Both the position numbers and the translations under genes were made by a program. The notes under the pieces were generated by a model. That model searched no databases and was not told the origin of the DNA. It was given only the letters and a program-made list of their open reading frames with translations. A DNA stretch of 64,000 nt from positions 26,029-90,028 of the forward strand of contig JAEZQX010000559.1 of NCBI GenBank assembly GCA_023441105.1, given 5' to 3'. Positions 43,290 to 52,600 of the stretch are shown piece after piece. Source of the stretch: Pseudomonadota bacterium. Its GTDB lineage: Bacteria; Pseudomonadota; Gammaproteobacteria; Burkholderiales; Burkholderiaceae. Position 1 is the first letter of the stretch. The number at the start of each line of letters is the position of its first letter.

Positions 43290-44996
43290 ATGCCCACCCC
43301 AGATCGCGCGCGCCTGACGGAACTCCAGGAGGTGATGAAGAAGGCGGAGGCGGAGTCACGACCCGTCCCGGTGCCGAACCTCCGCGAGTTGGGTCTCTCC
43401 GACGACACGAACCTGGAATCGACGAATGCCGCCCGCAGGCCGCTGCCGAACTACGAGGCGGTGCTGGAGACCATCTGCGGGGTGGTCGACGACTCGCAGG
43501 AGGTCGAGCAGTACGACGGCACGCTTGGCGTCAGCGCGGAATTCGTGGCCGCTCGGCAGTCGGCGGCAGCCCAGGTACAGTGGAACGACAACCTGGCATC
43601 CGTCTTCACCAACCCGGGCAACGTCAACGGCGTGCGCTGGGGCTCCGGCACCATGATCACCGCAGACATCTTCCTCACCTGCGGCCATCTCTTCGACGAC
43701 GATGCCAATGGCTGGAACCTGCCGCGGGACAACGCCACCGGCGCGATCATCTCGCCCGCCGAGAAGGCGCTCAACATGCATGTCAACTTCAACTTCCAGG
43801 AGGATCCGGACGGCAACCTGCGGCCCGAGCAGAGCTTTCCGATCACCCAGCTGGTGGAGTACCGCATCAACAACCTCGACTTCGCCGTCTGCCGTCTGGG
43901 CAACAACCCCGGCGCGACCTTCGGCACCACGCGAGTCTCCATCGAGGATGCGGCCGTCAACGACATGATCTGCATCATCGGCCATCCGGCCGGCCTGCCG
44001 AAGCGGATCGAGGCCGGACCGGCCACCCAGCTCGCCGGCAACGCCATCCGCTACAACGACATCGACACGCTGGGCGGCAACTCCGGCTCCGGCATCCTGC
44101 ATGGCAACACCCAAGCCCTGGTGGGCGTGCATACCAACGGCGGCTGCAACAGCGCCGGCACCGGCAGCAACTCGGGCGTGCGGGTCAGCGCCATCCTGCG
44201 CGAGTCGGCCACGGTGCGCAACATCGCGCACGCCGGACGCTGGATCGCGCGGCATGGCCTGAATGGCGCTCAGTACCAGGCGGCGTTCGACGAGGCGACG
44301 CGCAACGGCTACCGCCTGATCCATGTGAATGCTGCCGGCGTCGCCGGCGACGTCTCCTACGCGGCGGTCTGGGAGCACCGTGGCGGGCCCGAGTGGACTG
44401 CGCGGCACGGCCTGACGGCGCAGCAGTACCAGGCGGTCTTCAACGAACTGGTGCCGCAGGGTTTCAGGCCCACCGTGGTCAGCGGCGCCGGGGTCGGCAA
44501 CCAGATCCTCTACGCCGCCTTGTTCGAGAAAGTCGGCGGGCCGGCCTGGACGGCGCGCCACGGCCTGTCCTCGCAGCAGTACCAGGCCACGTTCGACGAG
44601 CTCGTGCGCCAGGGGCATCGGCCGGCCTTCGTCAACGGCGCGACGCAGGGCAACCAGGTCTTCTATGCCACCGTCTTCGAGCAGAGCTCGCCATTTCCCT
44701 GGGTCGCCCGCCACGGGCTCAACGGGCAGCAGTACCAGGCGACCTTCGACGAGTTCGTGCGCCAGGGCTTCCGCCCGGCCTGGGTCAGCGCCACCGGAGT
44801 CGGCAACGACATCAACTACGCGGCGATCTTCGAGAAGCGGGCGGGACCGAACTTCGTCGCTCGCCACGGCCTCAGCTCGGCGCAGTACCAGGCGACATTC
44901 GACGACCTGCTGCGCCAGGGATTCAGGCCGGTGGTGGTGAGCGGGGCCGGCGTCGGCCGCCAAGTCTTCTACGCGGCCATCTGGGAGCAGCGTTGA
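43290..44996 (+). CDS. V8-like trypsin-fold serine protease with five BTRD-type repeats
   Basis: A 568-residue protein starting at ATG 43290 behind AAGAAGGAAACG. After a 90-residue helical lead comes a glutamyl-endopeptidase-like domain: His in FLTCGHLFDD, Asp in NNLDFAVCRLG, Ser in DTLGGNSGSGILHG. Residues 320-568 are five repeats of 51 residues (ARHGLxxxQYQAxFDExxxQGxRPxxVxGxxxGxQxxYAAxFE), the structural repeat known from polyglycine hydrolases and bacterial tandem-repeat domains, thought to bind targets. No signal peptide. It is convergent with the PAAR-like gene. Likely a secreted or injected protease; target unknown. Confidence 0.87.
   Translation: MPTPDRARLTELQEVMKKAEAESRPVPVPNLRELGLSDDTNLESTNAARRPLPNYEAVLETICGVVDDSQEVEQYDGTLGVSAEFVAARQSAAAQVQWNDNLASVFTNPGNVNGVRWGSGTMITADIFLTCGHLFDDDANGWNLPRDNATGAIISPAEKALNMHVNFNFQEDPDGNLRPEQSFPITQLVEYRINNLDFAVCRLGNNPGATFGTTRVSIEDAAVNDMICIIGHPAGLPKRIEAGPATQLAGNAIRYNDIDTLGGNSGSGILHGNTQALVGVHTNGGCNSAGTGSNSGVRVSAILRESATVRNIAHAGRWIARHGLNGAQYQAAFDEATRNGYRLIHVNAAGVAGDVSYAAVWEHRGGPEWTARHGLTAQQYQAVFNELVPQGFRPTVVSGAGVGNQILYAALFEKVGGPAWTARHGLSSQQYQATFDELVRQGHRPAFVNGATQGNQVFYATVFEQSSPFPWVARHGLNGQQYQATFDEFVRQGFRPAWVSATGVGNDINYAAIFEKRAGPNFVARHGLSSAQYQATFDDLLRQGFRPVVVSGAGVGRQVFYAAIWEQR
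44248..44993 (+). repeat. five tandem ~153-bp repeats in the protease gene
   Basis: Units begin at Arg-His-Gly-Leu and run 51 codons (one slightly shorter). Protein identity among units is about half; the DNA is less alike than in the subtilase repeats, so this array is older. Confidence 0.8.
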
Positions 44997-44997
44997 A

Positions 44998-45036
44998 GCG
45001 CCGTCCTGGCGGCGCCGGGGGCGGCGTCACGCCGCC
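44998..45036. terminator. two hairpins between convergent protease and PAAR-like genes
   Basis: GCGCCG-TCCTGG-CGGCGC (44998-45015) and GGCGGCG-TCA-CGCCGCC (45020-45036) are two perfect stems. The TCA loop of the second is the stop codon of the minus-strand PAAR-like gene. No T-tract; a two-way barrier is likely but not proven. Confidence 0.45.
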
Positions 45037-45347
45037 GCGACCCGACCCTGCGTTGCCAGGACGTTCAGCGGCTCGCCACCAGGCTCGCAGGCAGATGCGC
45101 CGGATGCGATTGCCAGCGGTCGTCCTTCCGACAGGACCCGCGTGGCGCCGGTCAACCAGCGGCCGGTCGTGCAGGGAAGGGCGGCATCGTGTGACCTATG
45201 CGGGCATCCGACGATGCGATAGATCGAGTCGCTCGTCGTCACGGGCGAGCCGCTCGTCATGACGCGGGCACTGGGCGAGACCGCGAAGGCTTGGCCGCCA
45301 TGCGGGCAGGCGACAAGGGCGCCGGCGTGCAACAGCGATCCTGGCAT
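45027..45347 (-). CDS. PAAR-like spike-tip protein
   Basis: A 106-residue protein. It opens with MPGSLLHAGALVACPHGGQ, the PAAR/DUF4280-like start, and has regularly spaced Cys/His residues (ACPHGG; VGCPHRSH; LPCTTG; SACEPGG) that could bind a metal at the cone tip, as in PAAR proteins that sharpen VgrG or gpV spikes. The ATG lies 13 bases after the stop of the gpV-like gene with GGGAGCTCGCC between, so the two make an operon. No toxin domain is attached. No tube or sheath genes are in the window. Confidence 0.72.
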   Translation of the reverse strand: MPGSLLHAGALVACPHGGQAFAVSPSARVMTSGSPVTTSDSIYRIVGCPHRSHDAALPCTTGRWLTGATRVLSEGRPLAIASGASACEPGGEPLNVLATQGRVAAA

Positions 45348-45360
45348 GGCGAGCTCCCGC

Positions 45361-45789
45361 TCAGGTGACGGCCAGCGCGCCGCGGTTGATGGTGACCGAA
45401 GGCCCGGTCAACTCGATCGATGCGCCGCGGCCGTTATCGACGATGATGCCGTTGTCGTCCACGACGATGGCCGCGGAGCCGGCACCGCCGATCACGATGC
45501 GATCCGCGCTCGGCGCCAGGGCGGGCGCCGCTGTCCAGCGGCAGCCCACCCAGATCGGCAACTGCGCATCGCCCTGCTCGAACTCGACCCACACTCCGGT
45601 GCCGACTGCCGGTACCGCCTGGATGCCGATCGGTTGGCCGGTCGGTCCCGCCAGCGGGATGCAGGCCTCCGCCCATTCGGACAGTTCATCGCCCAGTACG
45701 GCGGGTACCTGAAGGCGCAGACGGCCGCGCCCTTCGGGGTCGGCGTTGTCGTGCACCGTTGCCCGGTACTTGCCAAGAAATTGCGCCAT
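45361..45789 (-). CDS. phage baseplate gpV / VgrG-like OB-fold spike protein
   Basis: A 142-residue protein beginning MAQFLGKYRATVHDNADPEGRGRLRLQVPAVLGD, the OB-fold start of gpV/gp5 and of VgrG-like eCIS spikes. GVWVEFEQGDAQLPIWVGCRW is the conserved OB strand pair, and the end (ADRIVIGGAGSAAIVVDDNGIIVDNGRGASIELTG) is the short beta-helix stalk repeat. The start is ATG 45789 with GGAGGG upstream. Together with the PAAR-like gene it forms an orphan spike; it is divergent from the second subtilase. Confidence 0.85.
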   Translation of the reverse strand: MAQFLGKYRATVHDNADPEGRGRLRLQVPAVLGDELSEWAEACIPLAGPTGQPIGIQAVPAVGTGVWVEFEQGDAQLPIWVGCRWTAAPALAPSADRIVIGGAGSAAIVVDDNGIIVDNGRGASIELTGPSVTINRGALAVT

Positions 45790-45926
45790 CCGCTGCACCC
45801 TCCACGAGTCCATGTGGACGAGAACCGATGCCGTTGCGAGGTGGCAGGCAAGCTGTGCGGCCTGCCTGCGGGCAGGCGCTGCAGCCGGCTCGCCGACTTT
45901 GGCGATTGTAGAGAAGGAGCACTTCG

Positions 45927-47177
45927 ATGAAGAGAGACTACGTCATCCTGCAGGAGTCGATCGCACCGTCCTTCGAACGCGCGCCCGAGCCGGCGCGAGC
46001 CGAGCCCGGCGGGCCCCCGATGCCGGGATCCCGACCTTCGAACGCGCCCCCGATGAGGCCGCCGCTGCCATCGGCGGGACCGACCGACGTCCCGACCACC
46101 ACCCACGTGGAGATGCAGACGCTGTCCACCCGCGAGGCCGGTGAGATCATGACCCGCCGCCAGGCGGCGGCGATCGCCCCGGTGATGCCGATGCGGCTGA
46201 TCGAGCCGGTGAGCCGCGGTGACGAGGCGCTCGTGCCGTCGCGCAGGACCGCCTGGGGGCTCGAGGCGGTCGGGGCAACGACCTCCGCCTTCGATGGCGA
46301 CGGCGTCGTCGTCGCCGTGCTCGACACCGGCATCGATCCGAACCACGAGGCGTTTCGCGGCGTAACGCTGGAGCGGCGCAATTTCACGCTCGCCGGTGAC
46401 GACGACGACCACGGCCACGGTACCCACTGTGCCGGCACCGTCTTCGGCCGCGACGTCGGCGGCGTGCGGATCGGCGTGGCCCCCGGCATCAAGAAGGCGC
46501 TGATCGGCAAGGTGCTCGGCAGAGGCGGCGGCGGCAGCGACAAGATCGCGCAGGCGATCCAGTGGGCGGTCGATGGCGGCGCGCACGTCGTGTCGATGTC
46601 GCTGGGCATCGACTTCCCCGGCTTCGTCGCGCAGCTCGAGCGCGAGCGCGTGCCGAAGGAGGTCGCGGTGTCGATGGCGCTCGAAGGCTACCGCGCCAAC
46701 ATCCTGCTCTTCGAGCGGCTCGCCTCGTTCGTGGTGGCGCGCGGCGCCTTCGGCCAGCCGGCATTGCTGGTCGCGGCTGCCGGCAACGAAAGCCGGCGCG
46801 GCACCGATGCCGACTTCGAGCTGTCGGTGGCGCCGCCGGCGGTTGCCGACGGCATCGTCTCGGTGGCGGCGCTAGGCGAATCGGCGAGCGGCTTCAGGGT
46901 TGCCGACTTCTCCAACACCGGTGCGCGCATTGCCGGGCCCGGCGTCGACGTCCTGTCGGCGAAGCGCGGCGGCGGCCTGGTGACCATGAGCGGCACCAGC
47001 ATGGCGACGCCGCATGTCGCCGGCGTCGCGGCGCTGTGGGCACAGAAGCTGGCCGCGAGCTCGCAGCTGCGCGACCTGATGTCGCGGCTGATCGGCTCGG
47101 CAGCAAGCGAGCGGCTGGCGACAGGCTTCGATCCGGCCGACGTGGGTGCGGGGATGGTGCGGGCGCCGCAGGCGTAA
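45927..47177 (+). CDS. subtilisin-family (S8) serine protease
   Basis: A 416-residue subtilase. A Pro-rich disordered lead (residues 12-60) is followed by a complete S8 triad: Asp in VVAVLDTGIDPN, His in HGHGTHCAG, Ser in MSGTSMATPHVAG, with oxyanion Asn in VAAAGNESR. An insert near residues 225-275 (SLGIDFPGFVAQLERERVPKEVAVSMALEGYRAN) is often seen in subtilases from conflict loci. No signal peptide, so it may act in the cytoplasm. It is 138 bases from the divergent gpV gene and convergent with the SLOG-like gene; a partner for the NTPase locus is plausible. Confidence 0.88.
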   Translation: MKRDYVILQESIAPSFERAPEPARAEPGGPPMPGSRPSNAPPMRPPLPSAGPTDVPTTTHVEMQTLSTREAGEIMTRRQAAAIAPVMPMRLIEPVSRGDEALVPSRRTAWGLEAVGATTSAFDGDGVVVAVLDTGIDPNHEAFRGVTLERRNFTLAGDDDDHGHGTHCAGTVFGRDVGGVRIGVAPGIKKALIGKVLGRGGGGSDKIAQAIQWAVDGGAHVVSMSLGIDFPGFVAQLERERVPKEVAVSMALEGYRANILLFERLASFVVARGAFGQPALLVAAAGNESRRGTDADFELSVAPPAVADGIVSVAALGESASGFRVADFSNTGARIAGPGVDVLSAKRGGGLVTMSGTSMATPHVAGVAALWAQKLAASSQLRDLMSRLIGSAASERLATGFDPADVGAGMVRAPQA

Positions 47178-47190
47178 TGGAGCCGGCTGA

Positions 47191-47799
47191 TCAGTTCCAC
47201 AGCGACCGGGTGTCGAGCCAGTGGGCAGCGCCGCCCAGTCGCTGTACTTCCCGCATCATCCCGGCGGTACCGCCGGGGCCGTCCCCAGCCGCGCCGTTCC
47301 AGAGGCAGATGAACTGCAGCCGGGCGTCGGCGAAGGCCCTTGCCCGGTCGAGCATCCGCCGGTTGTTCGCTTCGTAGGCGTTTTCGCCGGTCGCCGGGTT
47401 GCAGTGATCCGCGGGGAGCACCTGCACCAGCGACTGCGCCTTTGCCTGCTCGAATCGCGCGCGCCATTCGCTGCCGGCGAAGTCGACGGACGACGCGAGG
47501 AAGGTCGCCTCATCGAGCGGCAGGTACATCTCCAGTTGCGCACCCCGCTGCAACGCTGCCAGGGCGAACAGCAGGTCGCCCCCGCAGGCGCCGCCGCAGA
47601 TCGCGACATCCTCCGGACCGGCTTGCAACTCGTCGAGCTTGGTTGCGATGGCACGATCGGCGATCGGCACGGCCCGCGAAGGAAAGCGCGCCGCCGGCCG
47701 ACCCGGTACGTCGATCATGTGGCCGCTGAACAGCAGGACGTTGCGCGGCCGGCTGCGCGCGCGCGGGCCGGGACCGGGATTGCTGCCATCCGTGGCCAT
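47191..47799 (-). CDS. Rossmann/SLOG-like protein, TRAFs-TPR-associated
   Basis: A 202-residue protein I recognise only by pattern: VLLFSGHMIDVPGR, then VAICGGACGGDLLFALAALQRGAQLEMYLPL and RLQFICLWNGAAGDGPGGTAGMM. The Gly-rich GGACGGD loop after a beta strand resembles nucleotide-binding SLOG/LOG-like Rossmannoid folds, and I associate this domain with TPR (TRAFs-binding-like) signalling proteins. It is divergent from such a TPR protein at 47967. If so, it may sense or make a nucleotide signal for the system. The assignment is tentative. Confidence 0.55.
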   Translation of the reverse strand: MATDGSNPGPGPRARSRPRNVLLFSGHMIDVPGRPAARFPSRAVPIADRAIATKLDELQAGPEDVAICGGACGGDLLFALAALQRGAQLEMYLPLDEATFLASSVDFAGSEWRARFEQAKAQSLVQVLPADHCNPATGENAYEANNRRMLDRARAFADARLQFICLWNGAAGDGPGGTAGMMREVQRLGGAAHWLDTRSLWN

Positions 47800-47863
47800 G
47801 CCGACGTTCCTCCTCGCTCCGCCCGACGGTTCTTCGCAGCGATGTTAAGGCTGCGATGCCGGC

Positions 47864-47892
47864 TTGATCGGCCGCGGCCGCGCCGGTACAGT
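47864..47892 (+). promoter_or_regulatory. sigma-70-like promoter for the TPR-protease gene
   Basis: TTGATC (47864), a 17-base GC-rich spacer, then TACAGT (47887-47892) match consensus four of six each at ideal spacing, 75 bases before the start codon and between divergent genes. Confidence 0.4.
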
Positions 47893-47966
47893 GGTCGCAC
47901 AGCGGGAACCGCTGCGGCGACTCATGCCACGGGCCGGAGGGTTGCCGGTCCTGGAGGTGCTCGGTC

Positions 47967-49586
47967 ATGCAAGACGAACTCCAAGCCCTCTTCCTGCGGT
48001 GCGACCGGGCGCTCGAAAGCCTGGCCGGACTTTTCGAGCCGGCCGATCTCGAGCAGGCGAGATGGGACGTGCTGGCGCTGCGCGAGCATCGCCAGTTCAA
48101 CCGCATGCTGAAGCTGGCGGAGGCCGTCAGCCGCGTGGATCCGGATGACGCCCGCAACCGCCGGCTGCAGGCGCAGGCATTGATCGAGACCGGCCTGGCG
48201 ACGGTGGCAGTGCCGCTGCTGGAGAGCCTCGCGGCGAGCCTGCGGCCCGACGATCCGGAAGCGGTCGAAGCCAAGGGTCTGCTGGGTCGCGCCTGGAAGC
48301 AGATCTTCTTCGATGCCGGCGACCGTTCCACCCCCGGCGCGCAGAAGGCGTTGCGCTGCGCGGTGGAAGCGTACCGCGCGCCTTACGTGGCCGACCCGAA
48401 GAATGTCTGGCATGGCGTCAACCTGCTGGCCGTGCTGCACCGGGCCCGCTGGATGGGGCTCAAGCTCGACGACACCGATATCCGCGCGTTGGCGCGCAAC
48501 CTGCTCAAGGTCCTCGACGACATGCCCGAAGGCGGGCGCGATCCCTGGTACTGGGCCAGCGTCGCCGAAGCCGCGCTGGGTGCGCCGGACCATCCGCGGG
48601 TCGAGCTCGCCCTGCGCAACTACATCGCCTCGCCCGGGCTCAAGCCCTTCCAGGTCGCGAGCACCCTGCGCCAGTTGTCGCAGCTGTGGGAGCTGGGGAA
48701 GATGGGCGAGTGGGGCGCGGCGCTGCTCGACATGCTGCGAGCCCAGCTGCTGAGGCTCGAGCATGCCGTGGTCGAATTCCGGCCGGGTGAGCTGGGCAGG
48801 CTGCAGCAGGCGGTCGACGTCGATCCGTCCAAGCTCGAAGCCTTGCTCGGTGTCGATGGTCCGAAGACCTACCGCTGGTGGCGCACCGGCATCGAGCGGG
48901 CCCAGTCGGTGGTGTCGATCCGCCGTCGCCTCGGCAGCCGCGTCGGCACCGGCTTCGTGGTGCGCGCCGGTGACTTCGGGCTCGAGCCGGCGGACGAACG
49001 GCTGGTGCTGAGCAACTTCCATGTGGTCAATGCCGAGGGGACCTACCAGGCCCTGCGTCCGGCGGATGCGGAGGCGGTGTTCGAAGCGGTGGATGGCTCG
49101 CCCGCCTGCGCCTTGAAGGAAGTCGTCTGGAGCTCGCCGGCCGAGCGCCTCGATGCGTCGTTGCTGCGGCTGGAGTCCGACTGCCCGTTCGCCAGGCCGA
49201 TGCCGATCGCCGCTGCCCTGCCGAAGTGGCCTCCCGACGAGGCGCCCGACAAGGCGCGGCCGCGGGTGTATGTCGTCGGACATCCCGGTGGCGAAGAGCT
49301 TTCCTTCTCCTTCCAGGACAACGAGCTGCTGGGTCACGAAGGCAAGCCGGGCGGCAGGCCGCGGCTGGATGGCGTGTGCCGGGTCCACTATCGCGCGCCC
49401 ACCGAGCCCGGCAGCTCCGGCAGCGCGGTCTTCGAGGAGTCGCAGTGGCAGGTCATCGCGCTCCATCATGCCGGCAACCGGTTCGGCATCCCGCGTCTCA
49501 ACGGCGAGTCGGGCACTTATGCGGCGAACGAAGGCATTGCCATGGAGAGCATCGTGGCGGCCGTGCGCGAGCACTTGCGGCTCTAG
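47967..49586 (+). CDS. TPR (TRAFs-binding-like) protein with C-terminal trypsin-like protease
   Basis: A 539-residue two-part protein. Residues 1-300 are helical and TPR-like (HRQFNRMLKLAEAVSRVDPDDARNRRLQAQALIETG; KALRCAVEAYRAPYVADPKNVWHGVNLLAVLHRA), resembling DUF4071/TRAFs-binding regions. Residues 305-535 are a trypsin-fold protease with His352 (LSNFHVV), Asp396 (LDASLL) and Ser484 (EPGSSGSAVF). The linker YRWWRTGIERAQSVVSI is typical of trypsin domains found in NTP-dependent conflict systems. No signal peptide. It is convergent with the STAND NTPase gene (15-base gap) and is a likely effector of that system. Confidence 0.85.
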   Translation: MQDELQALFLRCDRALESLAGLFEPADLEQARWDVLALREHRQFNRMLKLAEAVSRVDPDDARNRRLQAQALIETGLATVAVPLLESLAASLRPDDPEAVEAKGLLGRAWKQIFFDAGDRSTPGAQKALRCAVEAYRAPYVADPKNVWHGVNLLAVLHRARWMGLKLDDTDIRALARNLLKVLDDMPEGGRDPWYWASVAEAALGAPDHPRVELALRNYIASPGLKPFQVASTLRQLSQLWELGKMGEWGAALLDMLRAQLLRLEHAVVEFRPGELGRLQQAVDVDPSKLEALLGVDGPKTYRWWRTGIERAQSVVSIRRRLGSRVGTGFVVRAGDFGLEPADERLVLSNFHVVNAEGTYQALRPADAEAVFEAVDGSPACALKEVVWSSPAERLDASLLRLESDCPFARPMPIAAALPKWPPDEAPDKARPRVYVVGHPGGEELSFSFQDNELLGHEGKPGGRPRLDGVCRVHYRAPTEPGSSGSAVFEESQWQVIALHHAGNRFGIPRLNGESGTYAANEGIAMESIVAAVREHLRL

Positions 49587-49601
49587 GACGGCCAGGCCCT
49601 G

Positions 49602-52600
49602 TCAGCGATCCTGCTGGGTCGCAGCCGGAGCCGGCTGCTGCCTGAACGCGTAGTCGGGCATGAAGCGACGCCAGAAATCGCCCCGGGGCAGGATCCGGCT
49701 CCAGAAGTAGAGCTTGAAGCCGAAGCGGCTTTCGAGGTCCTCGTCGTCCAGCCGCCGCGCACCCTTGGGGGGGGCGGCCGCGAGCGCCCGATCGAAGATC
49801 GCCTGCCGCGATTCGCTGCCATCGCCGCAGGCAGGGCAGGGATGCCACCGGCTGCCGTGCGCGGTGACCAGGCAGAGGCCGATCCTGCCGGCGGGCGACG
49901 CGGCGGGCGACGCGGCGGGCGATGCGGCCGAGGAGGGTGCCGTGGCGGGTGTGTCGTCGCCGCCCGAGGTCAGGCAGCGGGAATCCTTCTGCCATGGTCC
50001 CAGCGCGGCGATCGCCGCGTTGGGGAAGCAGGCCACCGACACCGCAATGCTGCGCTGCTGCTCCGGCAGGTTGAGGGACCAGGCTCGCACCGCCTGGCCT
50101 GGCAGCCCGGCATGGACACAGTTGTTGAGCTGCCAGTCCCCAAGGGCGACCAGGCGTCGCGGCTGGCCGGGCGGATCGATGCGCACGTCCTTGATTGCCG
50201 ACTGGAAGCGGTAGACGAGGCGGGCGGTGAGGTCGGTGGCACGGGCGCGAGCCGGCTGGGCGCTGCTGCGGGCCGCCCCCGCGTCGAACGGGAAGTGCAG
50301 CACAGCACCGTCGGCATAGCCGGCGGCGACATCGCCGTCGTCGGCGATCGCGCAGGCGGTGACGGCGCGTCGCGACGCGCCATCGGCGGTGTCGTCCCGG
50401 GCCAGTCTCTGCGGCCTGGCTTCCGGCACTTGCCAGGCCCAGCGGCTCAGGGCGCCGGTGGTCGTGCCCCAGACGAGGCGATCGCCATCGGGCGAGAATG
50501 CCAGGCATTCGACGCCGCCGTCCTCGGCAGGAATGTCGACCGGGGCTGCGCCGGAAGACAGCTTGAGGATCTTCGAATTGTCGAGCCCGCTGTGGCCGGC
50601 GGGTGCCTGCACCGATGCGACGATCCCGTCGTCGTTGATGGCCACGGCCTGTGCGATCCCCTCCTGGGGAGGCGCGCGGTATTCGGCAAGGTCACTGCCC
50701 CTGGTCATCGCGCCGATCCGCGGTGGCGGCGGCGCCTGGCGGCCGGCCTCGTCGTCGCCCGGCAGGGGCAGCGGGCCGGGCCGCTCGATCCAGGCGATGC
50801 GCTTGCCGTCGGGGGAAAGCGCCGCGTCGAGGATCTCGCGCGCCGCGATGGCGTGCAGGTTCGAACCGTCCGCTTGCCAGGGCGGCGCGTCGGCATCCCC
50901 GGCCTTGCCGGCGCTGGCCTCGCCGCGACTGCGCCAACGCAAGGTGCTCTCGCCGGCCTGGCGTGCGATCACCTGCTTGCCGGTACGGGCCAGCTCCTCG
51001 ATGGGGTAGCGCCGTACCGCCGCGATGTCGCTGCGCTCGATGACCAGCTGGTCGCCCTCGGTCGTGATCAGCGCCGAGCGACCGATGGCATGGGCGCCGT
51101 TGCACTGCCACCAGCGGATCCGCCGGCTGTCCGGATCGAAGGTGTGGCAGCGCTGCTGGCGGTCGGCGTCGAAGTAGCTGACGATCCATTCCTGCTGGGA
51201 ATCGTCGTCGGTGCCCGAGCGCACCAGCCGCAGTTGCAGGCTGCCGGCATCCGGCGAGAAGAACGGAAAGCTGCGCAGGCCGCCACCCGCGCCGCTCGCG
51301 CCGCCGCCGCTGCCGTCATCTCCGCCGCACGATCCCGCCAGCACCTGGCCGCCGGGGGCCTTCACCGCGACGAAGACGTCGGCCGCAGCTGCGCTGACGA
51401 TGTTCCTGACCGGCGTGGTGTCCTCGCGCTCGACCGCCTCCTGCCTTCGCCGCGGCTGGACGGCCAGCCGCCGGCCGCCGCAGTAGATGGCGCCGTTCTG
51501 GCGGCCGGTGACGAGCTCGAACCCGGCCGGCGCCGGCGACCCGGGCTGGTTGGCGGGGCCCGACGCAGATCCTGCCGCAGACCCTGCCGCAGACCCTGCT
51601 GCAGACGCCGACGTCGAACCCGGCCGGGCCAGGTATGCGACTGCCGTTGCCGCCCCCGCCTTGGACGTCCCGGCCGTCGCCGCCCGGTCTTCCAGCAGGC
51701 CGATCGCGTAGTGCCCGTTGTCGAGCAGCCTCAGTTCGTGAATGCGGCTGGTGGCGGCGCGCTCGTTGAACGCAGTCCAGATGACGCGGTTGCCATCGGG
51801 ATGCACACGCATGCGTGACAGGTTCTCTTCGGCCTGCGGCAGCGCATCGCCCGCCTCCTCGTCGCGCGCCCCGCCAGCCTCGACCGCGCGGGCGGTGCCG
51901 GCCACCGGGTCGAGAAGATAGGGGCGGATGCGATAGAACCTGCGCTGGCCGGGCGGCAGCGATGCGACCACCAGCAGGTGGCTGCCGCGGTGCGGGCCGG
52001 CTGCGATCCGGGGGCCGAGCTGGACCTGGGTGAGTCGCTCGTCCTTCATCGAAGTCGCAATGGCGATGCCTTGCGACATCGGCGTCGCCTGTTCATCGAC
52101 CAGGTACACCAGCAGCCCGTCGCGCGTGAACTGCATCAGGCCTGCGCCGTCGCCAAGCGGATGCAGCGGACTGTCGCGGCGGCCGAGGATCCAAGCGTCG
52201 TCCATGCGCTCGACGGCGTGACCCAGCGCGAACAGGTACTCATCCGATCCGGAGCTGGCCAGGCTGAAGGCGACGTCGAGCGCGTCCCAGCTCGGCTGCC
52301 GGTCGCTCAGCGAGGCGATTGCCGCCAGCCGGGTGTTGCCCTCGCGGCCGCCGAGATAGACCGCCGACACCAGGGCACCGGTCACGAACAAGGCCACCAG
52401 CCCGAGGACCAGCGCCGACGTCGCGAGCCACTTCTGCCGCTCCTTCGAACGGATGGCGGCGGCGAGGAACTTGTCGCGCTCGCTGCAGGCCCGCACATAG
52501 GTGGCCGACTCGGACTCGGCGAGCCAGCCTTCATCCAGGTAGCGCCGCGCTGCCTGCAGCGGTTCGCCGCGCTGCTTCAGGAAGTCCTCGCGACGACCGT

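Noticed and set aside
41213..44993. regular repeats as a CRISPR array
   Set aside because: Units are 135 or 153 bases, in frame and coding; there are no spacers and no cas genes.
45027..45813. complete T6SS or prophage
   Set aside because: Only the spike and tip are present; no sheath, tube, baseplate wedge, ClpV, integrase or terminase in the window.
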